DNA of 64,000 bases from Myxococcales bacterium (lineage in GTDB: Bacteria > Myxococcota_A > Polyangia > Palsa-1104 > JAEUJZ01). The translations under genes and the position numbers were made by a program. This document shows positions 37,319 through 46,312 of this stretch, one piece after another (position 1 is the stretch's first letter; each line of letters begins with the position of its first letter). The notes beneath the pieces are model-generated. The model saw only the letters and a program-made list of their open reading frames with translations. It did not search any database and was not told the origin of the DNA. The DNA is taken from the NCBI GenBank assembly GCA_016794365.1, contig JAEUKB010000065.1, forward strand, positions 124,001 to 188,000, written 5' to 3'.

Positions 37319-38404
37319 ATGCGTACCGCGATTCCTAGAATGACCCTGTCCCGTTCGTCCCTGTTTGCAGCTTCTGTTCTTGGCGTCAGCTTGCTGGTTG
37401 GCTGCGGCAACGCCGAAATGGACGAAGGCTGGGAGCCCGTCAGTCCCCAGGCAATCGACGGCAACGATGCTCCGCTTGCACCGCTCTCTGCGCTCAAGGC
37501 GGACGCTCCGGCGGATTCGTCGATCGCGTTTGAAGGCAAAGCCGACGTGGTGCTGCCCAAGAGCGCGGATGTGATGTCGATCCAGACCGTTGTGAAGAAC
37601 CAAGCTTCGCGCGGTGTGTGCTCGATCTTCTCGACGCTGGGCCTGGTGGAATCGCTCTACAAGAAAGCGGGCATGACCAATCCCGACTTTTCCGAGCAGT
37701 ACCTTCAGTGGTCGGTGAAGTTCCAGGTCAAGGCGTTCACCAACACGTCGGGATCGAGCGACTACTACAACCTCAAGGCGGTCAGCACCTACGGTGTGGT
37801 CGCCGAAGACAAGTGGCCCTACGAAACCACGCAGTGGGACGCGAGCAAAGATCCCAGCTGCACCGGAACCGGCGACGGCCTGCCGACCATCTGCTACACG
37901 AACGGCACGCCGCCTGCCACCGCGACGAGCGCAACCAAGTACAAGCTGCCCGCCGGACGCTGGGTGTCCACCAGCTCGATCAAGAACGTCATCTTTGAAA
38001 AGAAGCAGGGCGTCGTCGTCGGCCTGGACTTCTTCTATCAGGCGTGGAATCACCGTCGCTCGGCGCTGCCGGTTAGCTCGTCGTACTTCCAGAAGGGCTA
38101 CGTGCTGTACCCGAACGCGGAAGATCAGACGGCGTCGGCCAAGCAGCCTGCGGGTCACTCGGTCCAGCTCGTTGGTTACGACGACAACTTGGAAATCCAA
38201 GCGATGGACAAGGACGGACGCCCGGCGGTGGACGCTGCGGGCAATCCGATCAAGCAAAAGGGCTTCTTCCTGTTTAAGAACAGCTGGGGAACCACGAACT
38301 TCGGTGTGAGCAACTCGAAGGCTCCGGGCTACGGCTGGATTTCGTACCGCTACGTGCAGGAATACGGCTCGGTCTATACTGCGGATCCGCCCAAGCTGCC
38401 GTAA
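37319..38404 (+). CDS. Papain-family (C1) cysteine protease lipoprotein
   Basis: Predicted lipoprotein of 361 residues: signal peptide ending in lipobox LLVGC (C29), an acidic linker and a C1-type protease domain. The catalytic residues line up with papain: C101 in NQASRGVCSIFS, H280 in AGHSVQLVGYDD and N321 in FFLFKNSWGTT. The papain disulfide region after the catalytic Cys is altered. AAGGAG precedes the start. No inhibitory propeptide is obvious beyond the 70-residue linker. It may degrade prey or matrix proteins at the cell surface, as inferred from its family and location. Confidence 0.9.
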   Translation: MRTAIPRMTLSRSSLFAASVLGVSLLVGCGNAEMDEGWEPVSPQAIDGNDAPLAPLSALKADAPADSSIAFEGKADVVLPKSADVMSIQTVVKNQASRGVCSIFSTLGLVESLYKKAGMTNPDFSEQYLQWSVKFQVKAFTNTSGSSDYYNLKAVSTYGVVAEDKWPYETTQWDASKDPSCTGTGDGLPTICYTNGTPPATATSATKYKLPAGRWVSTSSIKNVIFEKKQGVVVGLDFFYQAWNHRRSALPVSSSYFQKGYVLYPNAEDQTASAKQPAGHSVQLVGYDDNLEIQAMDKDGRPAVDAAGNPIKQKGFFLFKNSWGTTNFGVSNSKAPGYGWISYRYVQEYGSVYTADPPKLP

Positions 38405-38443
38405 GCACAGCGCTGGCGGACGCAGACAAGGCAAAGGAAGACG

Positions 38444-39841
38444 ATGCGGCTTGGTGTGATCGGTACCGGATACGTGGGCTTGGTGGCAGGCGCGGGCTTT
38501 GCTGACTTTGGCAACGACGTGGTCTGCATCGACATCGATCACAGCCGCATCGATCGCCTGCGCCAAGGAGAGATTCCGATTCACGAGCCGGGGCTGCCCG
38601 AGCTGGTCGCGGCCAATGTCGCAGCCGGGCGGCTCCGGTTTTCTACTGAGTTTGCCGACGCAACCCAAGACTCCGATGTGATCTTGCTGTGTGTTGGGAC
38701 GCCACCCGCTGCGGACGGTCGCGCAGATCTGTCGCAGGTCTATGCTGCTGCGGAAGCCGTGGGTCGCTGCTTGTCTTCGGACTTTACGGTGCTCGTCAAC
38801 AAGTCCACCGTTCCGGTGGGAACTGCCGACCGCGTTCGCGACATCGTGGCCAGCGTCACCGACAAGCCATTTGCAGTTGTTTCCAATCCAGAGTTTTTGA
38901 AAGAGGGCAGTGCGCTCGACGATTTTTTGCGTCCCGATCGCGTGATTGTCGGGGTCGGTCCCGCGTCTGGACCCGCCGGGCGCAGCCGGGACTTGGCCAC
39001 ATCCGAACAGGTGGACGACCGAGCGCGGAAGCTTCTGCGACAGCTCTATTCAGCGGTGGTTCGGAAAAACGATCGGCTGCTGTTTATGGATGCGCGCTCG
39101 TCGGAGCTGACCAAGTACGCGAGCAATGCCTATCTGGCGATGCGTATCTCGTTTATGAACGACGTGGCCCGCCTGTGTGAGCAGATCGGTGCCGATGTCG
39201 AGCTGGTCCGACGCGGCATGGGCATGGATCAGCGCATTGGCCCAAGCTTTCTGTTTCCCGGTGTCGGCTACGGCGGCTCGTGCTTTCCCAAAGACACGCG
39301 AGCGCTGCTGCACATTGCGGAACAAGTGGGCCTGTCACTGCCGCTCGTGGAAGCCACCGAGTCGATCAATGTTCGGCAGAAGCGGCGACTGCTCGACAAG
39401 CTGCTGGCGCACTTTGCGCTGTCCGAAGATCAGCCCGATGCGCTGGCCGGAAAAGTCATTGCTGTGTGGGGACTGGCGTTTAAGCCCGAGACAGACGATG
39501 TCCGCGAAGCGCCCGCACTTGCACTGATTGAAAAGCTGGTCGCGCTGGGGGCCTCGGTTCGGGCCTACGATCCGGTGGCCAGCGTGACCGCGCGCCAGAG
39601 CTTGCAAGCCTCGCTCGGCGACAAGATGACGCGCGTGACCATCACGAGCGGTGCATATGACGCGCTGTCCGGGGCCGATGCGCTGTGTCTGTGTACCGAG
39701 TGGCGTCAGCTTCGTCAGCCCGACTTTCGCAAGATCGCTCGGCTGCTGCGTGGAAAGCTCCTGCTCGACGGACGCAACATCTGGGAGCCTGCCCTGGTGC
39801 GCTCGTTTGGACTGACCTATGAAGGCATCGGGCGGCGCTGA
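38444..39841 (+). CDS. ugd: UDP-glucose 6-dehydrogenase
   Basis: Oxidises UDP-glucose to UDP-glucuronate with two NAD; 465 residues. The NAD-binding motif is GTGYVGLV, the catalytic cysteine is C280 in GGSCFPKDTR, and AFKPETDDVREAPAL is the C-terminal signature. GGCAAAGGAAG precedes the start. UDP-glucuronate feeds acidic exopolysaccharide or lipopolysaccharide. Ends 67 bases from the convergent S15 peptidase gene, with an inverted repeat between them. Confidence 0.97.
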   Translation: MRLGVIGTGYVGLVAGAGFADFGNDVVCIDIDHSRIDRLRQGEIPIHEPGLPELVAANVAAGRLRFSTEFADATQDSDVILLCVGTPPAADGRADLSQVYAAAEAVGRCLSSDFTVLVNKSTVPVGTADRVRDIVASVTDKPFAVVSNPEFLKEGSALDDFLRPDRVIVGVGPASGPAGRSRDLATSEQVDDRARKLLRQLYSAVVRKNDRLLFMDARSSELTKYASNAYLAMRISFMNDVARLCEQIGADVELVRRGMGMDQRIGPSFLFPGVGYGGSCFPKDTRALLHIAEQVGLSLPLVEATESINVRQKRRLLDKLLAHFALSEDQPDALAGKVIAVWGLAFKPETDDVREAPALALIEKLVALGASVRAYDPVASVTARQSLQASLGDKMTRVTITSGAYDALSGADALCLCTEWRQLRQPDFRKIARLLRGKLLLDGRNIWEPALVRSFGLTYEGIGRR

Positions 39842-39899
39842 GAACGCCTCGCAACACCTACTGCGACCTCGCTTTTTGCACGGTTTGGTGAGGCGTTCT
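39841..39899. terminator. Possible bidirectional terminator (inverted repeat)
   Basis: AGAACGCCTC at 39841-39850 and GAGGCGTTCT at 39890-39899 form a perfect 10 bp inverted repeat with a 39-base loop that contains a run of five T. It lies exactly between the convergent ugd and S15 peptidase genes, where a terminator is expected. The long loop is unusual for a Rho-independent terminator. Confidence 0.45.
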
Positions 39900-39908
39900 T
39901 CTATGTGG

Positions 39909-42170
39909 CTACGGAACCGGGGTATTGACCAGCGCTTGATAGGTGCGGCACGGCTGACCGCGTAGCGACGGGCAGGTGGGATGACTGGCCGGAACTGTGA
40001 CGCCACTGACCACCGGCAGCAAGATGCTAGACGGCTGCGCCATCGAGTGCGCAATGCGGTGCGTCGTGCCCGCTGGCAGATCGCTCAGCTTGAACTTCCA
40101 CTCTGCGTGGTTGCCGCCCGGGGTTCCCACCGACAGACGCAGCCGCGAGCCTTTGCGGAACGCATGTCCAAAGCCGGGAATCCCGACCCGCACCTCGCTC
40201 CACTTGTCCGATGAAAGCGGTGACCCATCGGCTTCTAAATAGGTGTGCTCTGGCCACAGTGCCGTCGCGTTCTTGGCCAGCGCCCGCATCGACGCCCGCA
40301 GGATGCCCGCTTGCACAAACAGCTCTTTGCCATCGGGACGGATCTCGCTCAGCACCACTTGCAGGTCCGCGTCCTTGGCGCTCGACTGCACCCACAGATC
40401 CACGCTCGCGGTGCCCACCATCACCGTGTCTTCACCCAGCGCCTCGCTCTGCCACGCCAGCGCCTTGCCCGAATCGAGCGGCTTCCAGTCCCACTTCGGA
40501 ATCAGCGCCCAGATGTCGCCGCCTTTGGCCAGGTTGGTCCGCTGTCCGGCTGCCGGATCGAACTGGAACTGCGACGCCGCGCTCGCTTCGGTCGGAGCCG
40601 TCGTCTTCATGCTGCCGTCTTTGTGGAAGTAGTAGCGAACCTCTGTTCCCTTCGGCGGCCACTGCGCAAACGTCGCCTGATAGCGCGCTTCCGGTCCGCC
40701 TTGGTTGGTCCCGCCGCCCGACTCAAACAGCACCCGTCCCATCGGCTCGGCTTCGTACGCCGCCCGCGCCGCTTCCCACGACGGCTTGTCCGCCAGCCGA
40801 TCCGGAGGCACCTCCAGCTTCGTCTGAAAGAAGTCCTTAAACAGGATCGGCGCAATCGCTCGCAGCTTCTGATCCACCGACGGAATCCGCCGCGCCACGT
40901 ACAGATCCAGGAACGTCTTCCATTCCACCAAGATCTGCGGCGCAAAGCCGTCCGGGTGGACTCCGTTATAGAAGTGGTAGCGCGTCAGCGGGGCCGACGT
41001 AAACCGATTGACCAGCGTGTGGAAGTACGCGCCCGTCTGTTCGTCCTGCCACGCGCCCGCCAAAAACACCGGCACATTGATGTCGCCGATCATCTTTTCG
41101 GGATTGATCGGATCGGCGATCTCCGGCGGGTAGTACGTGTGGCTCTCGATCAGCTCGATGAGGTTGGCCTTCTGCCCGTGCAGTAGCTGGTTTTCTTTGC
41201 ACGTCAGATCGCCGGCATCGACCCGCGACTGCTCCCAGCCTTGCTTGTACGGTCCGGCCTTGTCGAGCACCCGCGAGATCCAGTTCACCGCAAAGCCCGT
41301 GTTGAGCACGCCCCCCGGTGCCAGCGTCATGAACATGTTGCCCACCACCGACAGCGGCGTGATCGCGGCCAAGCTGGGCGGACGCTGCGACGCCACAAAG
41401 AGCTGGCTGATCCCCGGATACGACAGCCCCGACAGACCGACCTTGTTGTGCAGCACCCACTTTTGCGCCGCCACCGTCTCGACCACGTCGTAGGAGTCCA
41501 GCTTTTGCAGCGTATCGAAGAAGTCGTACGCCCCGCCCGAGCAGCCCGTCCCGCGCACGTTCACGCCCACCGTTGCATAGCCGTTGAGCGCCGCCAGCAT
41601 CGCGCTCGGATCGGTCGGTGGATCACACAGCGCTGGAAAGCCCGCACACAGCCCCGAGTATTCCTCGTACGGCTTGCCCGGCTTCGATGGATCGTACCCC
41701 GAGTAGTTCACCACCGTGGGATACGGACCCTTTTCGATCGGCCCCGGCAGCGTCACATAGATCGATAGCTTGGTGCCGTCGCGCGTCGTGATGTAGCCAA
41801 AGCCCGGCTGGAGCACTTGCTCGCGATAAAACGACGGATCTTTGCGGCTGCTTCCGATCGAAAAGACCGTCAGCGGCCCGGTGTGATCTTCGGGATCGTC
41901 GGCGCGCTCGATCACATAGCCTGCACCGGGCTGGACCTTGCGGAACACCAAGCTGCCCAGCTCATCGGCTTTGCCCGATGAAACCAGCGCGCCTTGCGCA
42001 TCCAGCAGACGAAGGGTTGCACCCACCGGGGCGTGTGTCACCGCGAGCTGTTCGACGCTCTCGCGGACTTGGAAGCTCGCTTTGGGCGAAAGCGGCTCCT
42101 CGCCACAACCAGAACACAGGACGGCAGAAGCCGCCGCAACGGTCAGTAGTCGTCGCATGCGGCGGAGCAT
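39909..42170 (-). CDS. S15 / CocE-NonD family peptidase or esterase, lipoprotein
   Basis: 753 residues: signal peptide with lipobox AVLCSGC, an N-terminal domain, an alpha/beta hydrolase domain and a C-terminal jelly-roll domain as in X-Pro dipeptidyl peptidases. The nucleophile is in GLSGLSYPGISQ (GxSYxG), the acid in AGAWQDEQTG and the His in NGVHPDGF. The start at 42170 is preferred because an in-frame extension to 42530 would run antisense through clpS. Hydrolyses peptide, ester or amide bonds outside the cell. Its start is 73 bases from the divergent clpS start. Confidence 0.9.
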   Translation of the reverse strand: MLRRMRRLLTVAAASAVLCSGCGEEPLSPKASFQVRESVEQLAVTHAPVGATLRLLDAQGALVSSGKADELGSLVFRKVQPGAGYVIERADDPEDHTGPLTVFSIGSSRKDPSFYREQVLQPGFGYITTRDGTKLSIYVTLPGPIEKGPYPTVVNYSGYDPSKPGKPYEEYSGLCAGFPALCDPPTDPSAMLAALNGYATVGVNVRGTGCSGGAYDFFDTLQKLDSYDVVETVAAQKWVLHNKVGLSGLSYPGISQLFVASQRPPSLAAITPLSVVGNMFMTLAPGGVLNTGFAVNWISRVLDKAGPYKQGWEQSRVDAGDLTCKENQLLHGQKANLIELIESHTYYPPEIADPINPEKMIGDINVPVFLAGAWQDEQTGAYFHTLVNRFTSAPLTRYHFYNGVHPDGFAPQILVEWKTFLDLYVARRIPSVDQKLRAIAPILFKDFFQTKLEVPPDRLADKPSWEAARAAYEAEPMGRVLFESGGGTNQGGPEARYQATFAQWPPKGTEVRYYFHKDGSMKTTAPTEASAASQFQFDPAAGQRTNLAKGGDIWALIPKWDWKPLDSGKALAWQSEALGEDTVMVGTASVDLWVQSSAKDADLQVVLSEIRPDGKELFVQAGILRASMRALAKNATALWPEHTYLEADGSPLSSDKWSEVRVGIPGFGHAFRKGSRLRLSVGTPGGNHAEWKFKLSDLPAGTTHRIAHSMAQPSSILLPVVSGVTVPASHPTCPSLRGQPCRTYQALVNTPVP

Positions 42171-42242
42171 ACTGATTTCGCACCGTGGCGTGCGATCTTG
42201 TTGCAGCCGTCTTTTTCGCGTAAGACGGAAGGTGGTTTCCCG

Positions 42243-42566
42243 ATGAGCAAAGAGCGTTATCAGCGTGACGACGGCGGCGTTGTCCTCGATCGCAAGGCAG
42301 CCCCCAAGGTGCAGCCGCCGCGTATGTATAAGGTGCTGCTGCACAACGACGACTACACCGCGATGGAGTTTGTCGTCGCGATCCTCGAGACGGTGTTTCA
42401 CCACTCGAATGCATCGGCGATGCGGATCATGCTGCACATTCACCACAACGGCCTGGGCGTCGCAGGCGTCTTCACCCACGAAGTCGCCGAGTCCAAGGTC
42501 GCCAAGGTGATGGCGCTCGCCCGCGAACACAAGTACCCGCTGCTCTGCACCAGCGAGCCCGAGTAG
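42243..42566 (+). CDS. clpS: ATP-dependent Clp protease adaptor ClpS
   Basis: 107 residues. The N-degron-binding family core is MYKVLLHNDDYTAMEFVVA, followed by HHNGLGVAGVFTHEVAESK, as in ClpS. It delivers N-end-rule substrates to ClpAP. GGAAGG lies upstream of ATG 42243. clpA is not adjacent in this window; it may be elsewhere. Confidence 0.95.
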   Translation: MSKERYQRDDGGVVLDRKAAPKVQPPRMYKVLLHNDDYTAMEFVVAILETVFHHSNASAMRIMLHIHHNGLGVAGVFTHEVAESKVAKVMALAREHKYPLLCTSEPE

Positions 42567-42575
42567 CCCGCCCGC

Positions 42576-43853
42576 TTACGCCCGGTTCGTCAGTCCCAGC
42601 GCCAGCCGCAGTCCCCGCTCGGCACGCGCTTGGCTGTGGTGGGTGCGCAGAAACGTAAGCCCAGCCTGCACCAGCCTGCGCCGCAGCGCTCCGTCGTCAC
42701 ACAGCCGCACAAGGCGCGCGGCAAAGCCGTCCGCGTCGTCACTGATCAGCAGCTCTTGGTCATCGTGCAGCGGCAGCCCCGACGCGCCATCGTGGGTCGT
42801 CACCGTGGGCACCCCCAGCCGCAGCGAGTCGAGCAGCTTGATCCGCACCCCCGAGCCGCCAAAGACCGGTGCCGCCATCGCCGCCGCGCCCTGCACAAAA
42901 TCGCGCAGCGCGGGCACAAACCCCACCACGTCGATCCCGTCGCCTCGCCACCCGGACGGCACCGCCAGCGATCCATCCGCCTGCTGCGACAGCCCCGACC
43001 CCGCGATGGTCAGCGTCGCTTCGGGCCGCTGCGCCCGCACAAGCGGCCACACCTTCTGACACAGCCAGTCGAGCCCCGCCACGTTGGGATGCCACGTCAG
43101 GTTGCCGACGTAGACCACGCGCGGCGGCAGCGTGTCCAGAAGCTCCACCGGCTGAAGCTCCACCGTGGGCGGCACCACCAGCGGCCACACCGCCTGCTGC
43201 CTTCGGTCCCACACCAAGGCCCGCAGCGCGTCGGCATCTCGCTGTGAGATCGCCACCACCGCATCGACCTGCGCGACCAGCCGTGCCTCATGCTGCGCCG
43301 CGAGCGCCGCTTCCCGCTCCGCCACAAGCCGCAGTGGCCAGGACCGCTGCGCCGCAAACTGCGCGAAGAACTCGCTCTCGACGTTGTGACACTCCAGCAC
43401 CACGCGCGCCCTGGGACAGACCTGACGAATCAGCGGCAGATACACCGCCATCGCCAAGTGATCGATGTACACCACGTCCCACGGCGGCTGTCCGGTCGGG
43501 CATAGCTCGCGCCGCAGCGCCGCATCCACATCCCGTGACAGCCACTTGCCCAACAGGTACGGCAGCCCCTGCGTCACGCGGCGCACGGCGACTTCGGCAA
43601 AGGCGCGGCGATGCTGGCGCAGGTGGATCGGGTGCCACACCGGCTCGACCAGCTCCAGCTTGTCCGGCTGCCCGCAGTGCTGCCTGAGCGCGCGCTGGTC
43701 CGCCTGCGACACCGCCACCTCGCGCAGGGAAAACAGCCGCAGGGTCGAAACCTCGGGCAGCCCGGAAAGCAGCCGAAGCTGACTGAGCGACCGCACCCGC
43801 CCGCCATGCAGCGACGGCCAAGGAAACTCGGTGGTGACATACAGGACTCGCAT
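42576..43853 (-). CDS. Glycosyltransferase (GT-B, family 4-like)
   Basis: 425 residues, starting MRVLYVTTEFPWPSLHGG with the glycine-rich acceptor loop. The middle has LECHNVESEFFAQFA and the C-terminal donor site has PVFGGSGVRIKLLDSLRLGV. These are typical of sugar transferases in envelope glycan synthesis. A start upstream of 43853 would extend into a region with 12 bp repeats and is not supported. Its codons look GCC/CGC-rich compared with the genes before 39 kb. Confidence 0.9.
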   Translation of the reverse strand: MRVLYVTTEFPWPSLHGGRVRSLSQLRLLSGLPEVSTLRLFSLREVAVSQADQRALRQHCGQPDKLELVEPVWHPIHLRQHRRAFAEVAVRRVTQGLPYLLGKWLSRDVDAALRRELCPTGQPPWDVVYIDHLAMAVYLPLIRQVCPRARVVLECHNVESEFFAQFAAQRSWPLRLVAEREAALAAQHEARLVAQVDAVVAISQRDADALRALVWDRRQQAVWPLVVPPTVELQPVELLDTLPPRVVYVGNLTWHPNVAGLDWLCQKVWPLVRAQRPEATLTIAGSGLSQQADGSLAVPSGWRGDGIDVVGFVPALRDFVQGAAAMAAPVFGGSGVRIKLLDSLRLGVPTVTTHDGASGLPLHDDQELLISDDADGFAARLVRLCDDGALRRRLVQAGLTFLRTHHSQARAERGLRLALGLTNRA

Positions 43854-43910
43854 CGCGGCGCGCAGGATCTCACAGATCGCCGCCCAATCGCGTGCCCGAT
43901 CAGTTGCCAG

Positions 43911-43946
43911 ATCATTCGGCAGTTCATTCGGCAGTTCATTCGCCCA
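43911..43946. repeat. Short 12 bp tandem repeat
   Basis: A 12 bp unit built around CAGTTCATTCGG occurs about two and a half times upstream of the glycosyltransferase start. A multiple of three keeps reading frames open, but no gene is supported here. Confidence 0.6.
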
Positions 43947-44058
43947 ATCGCGCCCTGTGGCCGACCGCCTTGCAGAGAACCCGCACAACGGCTCGACCCG
44001 CCAAATGTGACGTGCAAAACGTCCCGCCAAGCCGTTGCGAGCCCGCTGACCCTGTGCC

Positions 44059-44254
44059 CGCTACCCGCACAACGTCAGCGCGGGCAAACGTCCCTTGCAG
44101 AAAGTCCGCACAACGGCTTGTGCAGGCAAAAGTCGCTTGCAGAAAGTCCGCACAACGGCTTGTGCGGGCAAAAGTCGCTTGCAGAAAGTCCGCACAACGG
44201 CTTGTGCAGGCAAAAGTCGCTTGCAGAAAGTCCGCACAACGGCTTGCGCGGGTC
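44059..44254. repeat. 42 bp tandem repeats with a hairpin core
   Basis: Copies begin at 44059 (degenerate), 44101, 44143, 44185 and 44227, exactly 42 bp apart; a further decayed copy can be seen near 43976. Each holds CCGCACAA-CGGC-TTGTGC(G/A)GG, an 8 bp stem with a 4-base loop that is perfect in some copies, followed by CTTGCAGAAAG. It lies in the roughly 680 bp gap between the divergent glycosyltransferase and the first toxin gene. Because 42 is a multiple of three, spurious reading frames stay open on both strands. Immediately downstream, GCGCAACGCGTTGCGC near 44357 is a perfect 16 bp palindrome. Confidence 0.93.
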
Positions 44255-44532
44255 CAAGGACAGGCAGCCAGGCCGAAACAACGTTGGTGGACCGCGCTGC
44301 CAATGCCCCAAGCCACCGCAAACCGTTGTCACCCTGGCTCGCACTGCCCCAAGACCCGCGCAACGCGTTGCGCAGCGTGCAAGCAGGCGGCTGGGCTGAA
44401 AGGGACGGTTTAGACCAGCGCGCGGGCCCATCCTGACAGTGGCACATCGGTTGCTCTGTACGGCGAGGGCGGCGCGGCCGGATCGTCTCTGGTGGCTGAA
44501 AGCTGCCGCTCGCGCTGGATGTGGGGGGCACC

Positions 44533-46308
44533 GTGGAACACGATCAGCAACAGAATCAGCCACTTGGACAGCGGTCTTCCAACGACGGATCACTGTTCCA
44601 TCCATCAGAGCGGCTCTCAACCGCAGTCCAGTTTCCAAGTGAAGGACCAAGTGAAGGACCAGTTGAAGGACCCAGTGCATTACCAATGCCGCTGGGGCGC
44701 GCGGGGTCCGCTCTGCCAGCGGCACGACAGGCTCCTGCCGAGGCGCTGTCCATCTGGGCGGAATCGGACCCACGCGCGCAGCGTGCCGCCGTCTGCCCAG
44801 CAAAAGACAAGGACGCGCAGGGGACCGAAGCCGCCCCGTCTTCTGTGTATTCGCCCGCGCTGCTGCAATCGATTGCGGATGCCTTTCCAAGGCCAGAGTC
44901 CGATGCCGATGCCGGTGCCGATGCCGGTGCCGATTCCGAGACGGAGCGCGCGCAGCAGGACAGCGCGCAGCAGGACAGCGCGCAGTGCGAGCCGCCGACC
45001 CACGCGCCGGATTCGTCCGCAAGCGAGCCCGAAGGGACTCAAGGAGCCGAAGGGAACCAAGGAGCCGAAGGAACTCAAGGAGCCGAAGGGAGCCAAGGGG
45101 CCGAAGGGAACCAAGGAGCCGAAGGGAACCAAGGAGCCGAAGGAACTCAAGGAGCCGGTGGGAACCACTTTGGCAAAACGGTGCTGGATGTGGCCACCGA
45201 CTTCATCCCGGGGGTGAGCAACCTCAAAGATGCCTATCAAGCCATCAGCGGGGTCAATCCCATTACGGGAGAAAAGCTTGGTGTGGGGGAGCGAATCCTG
45301 GCTGGCATCACAGCCATCCCCGGCGTGGGCAACCTGGCCAAAGGCCTCTTCAAGTACGGTGGAAAGCTCCTTGGAAAGCTTGGTGGAAAGCTCCTTGGAA
45401 AGTACGGTGGAAAGCTCCTTGGCTCGGTAGGAAAGTCGCTGTGGGGCGGAGCGAAGTCGGTAGGAAAGTCGCTGTGGGGCGGAGCGAAGTCGGTAGGAAA
45501 GTCGCTGTGGGGCGGAGCAAAGTCGGTAGGAAAGTCGCTGTGGGGCGGAGCAAAGTCGGTAGGAAAGTCGCTGTGGGGCGGAGCAAAGTCGGTAGGAAAG
45601 TCGCTGTGGGGCGGGCTGAAGGGAATCGGCGCATCCCTGTGGAGCAAAGTCACCGGAGGTCGCAAAGCAGGACAAACGGTCCAGCACGCTGAGACGGCTG
45701 CTGCTCACACTGATGTGGGGCTCGCCCAGCGCGGATATCGCCCACAGCCGGGGGAGCGTTCGATGACGCGAGCGCAGTGGAAAGCCCAAGAGCGTCGCCG
45801 ACGCGCCGAGATCACCACAGGTCGCGCCGACCAGCCGCTAGAGCCCGTGAACCCCCACAAGTCCACCCACGGTCACGGTCACGCCGATCATGGCCACCAG
45901 ACCACTGCCGCTCAGCAGGGGGATCGCATCCGAACCGGGGTGACACCATCAGGCCGCGTGGGGCAGAAGCTGTCTAAGGCGTCACACTTTCACTCTCCCG
46001 AAGCAGAGGCAGAGGCCCTTGGCCGTGCGCGCAGACAGCTGGCTGCCGACCAAAAGTCCGGCGCAGTCAGTAACTTTGACAAAACCGGAGGGCCTTCGTA
46101 CCACGAAATCTTCGTGCCGACCAACCGCAAGGACGGCTATGGCCATCGCGTGGTGAAGCAGCGGGATGCGTCCGGTGCCGTCATCAAGGACTCGTCCAAC
46201 CGTCCGCTCACCACGACAGATCCGAATCCAATTCACCAGGCCAAGGTGGTTTGGACGTACGTTCCCAGCAAGAACCAGTGGCATCCTGTGACCTACTTCC
46301 CCGAGTAA
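44533..46308 (+). CDS. Polymorphic toxin with pre-toxin TG domain
   Basis: 591 residues from GTG 44533, with GGGGGG 4 bases upstream; GTG 44521 is an alternative. Order: disordered Pro/Ser/Asp-rich N-terminus without signal peptide; seven copies of the hexapeptide EG(T/N/S)QGA; a pre-toxin TG domain at about 216-273 (DFIPGVSNLKDAYQAISG, ITGEKLGVGERI); Gly-Lys-Leu repeats; six copies of the 11-residue SVGKSLWGGAK at about 298-363; a linker; and a C-terminal domain at about 484-591 (SYHEIFVPTNRKDGYGHRV, VVWTYVPSKNQWHP) that I take to be the toxin. A small gene follows at once, as expected for an immunity protein. The toxin activity is not identified. Confidence 0.85.
   Translation: MEHDQQQNQPLGQRSSNDGSLFHPSERLSTAVQFPSEGPSEGPVEGPSALPMPLGRAGSALPAARQAPAEALSIWAESDPRAQRAAVCPAKDKDAQGTEAAPSSVYSPALLQSIADAFPRPESDADAGADAGADSETERAQQDSAQQDSAQCEPPTHAPDSSASEPEGTQGAEGNQGAEGTQGAEGSQGAEGNQGAEGNQGAEGTQGAGGNHFGKTVLDVATDFIPGVSNLKDAYQAISGVNPITGEKLGVGERILAGITAIPGVGNLAKGLFKYGGKLLGKLGGKLLGKYGGKLLGSVGKSLWGGAKSVGKSLWGGAKSVGKSLWGGAKSVGKSLWGGAKSVGKSLWGGAKSVGKSLWGGLKGIGASLWSKVTGGRKAGQTVQHAETAAAHTDVGLAQRGYRPQPGERSMTRAQWKAQERRRRAEITTGRADQPLEPVNPHKSTHGHGHADHGHQTTAAQQGDRIRTGVTPSGRVGQKLSKASHFHSPEAEAEALGRARRQLAADQKSGAVSNFDKTGGPSYHEIFVPTNRKDGYGHRVVKQRDASGAVIKDSSNRPLTTTDPNPIHQAKVVWTYVPSKNQWHPVTYFPE
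45031..45156. repeat. 18 bp coding repeat (hexapeptide EGxQGA, seven copies)
   Basis: In-frame tandem repeat within the toxin gene, with Thr, Asn or Ser at the third position. Probably a flexible acidic spacer before the pre-toxin TG domain. Confidence 0.95.
45426..45623. repeat. 33 bp coding repeat (11-residue unit, six copies)
   Basis: Copies begin at 45426, 45459, 45492, 45525, 45558 and 45591. The unit encodes SVGKSLWGGAK; the last has L in place of A. The near-identity at DNA level suggests recent expansion or concerted evolution. Eleven-residue periods usually form membrane-binding amphipathic helices. Confidence 0.97.
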
Positions 46309-46312
46309 ACCA

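Noticed and set aside
42171..42530. N-terminal extension of the S15 peptidase
   Set aside because: It runs antisense through clpS; the signal peptide and lipobox begin at 42170.
43611..44399. Open frames through the 42 bp array
   Set aside because: The period is a multiple of three so all frames stay open; the translations are only the repeat.
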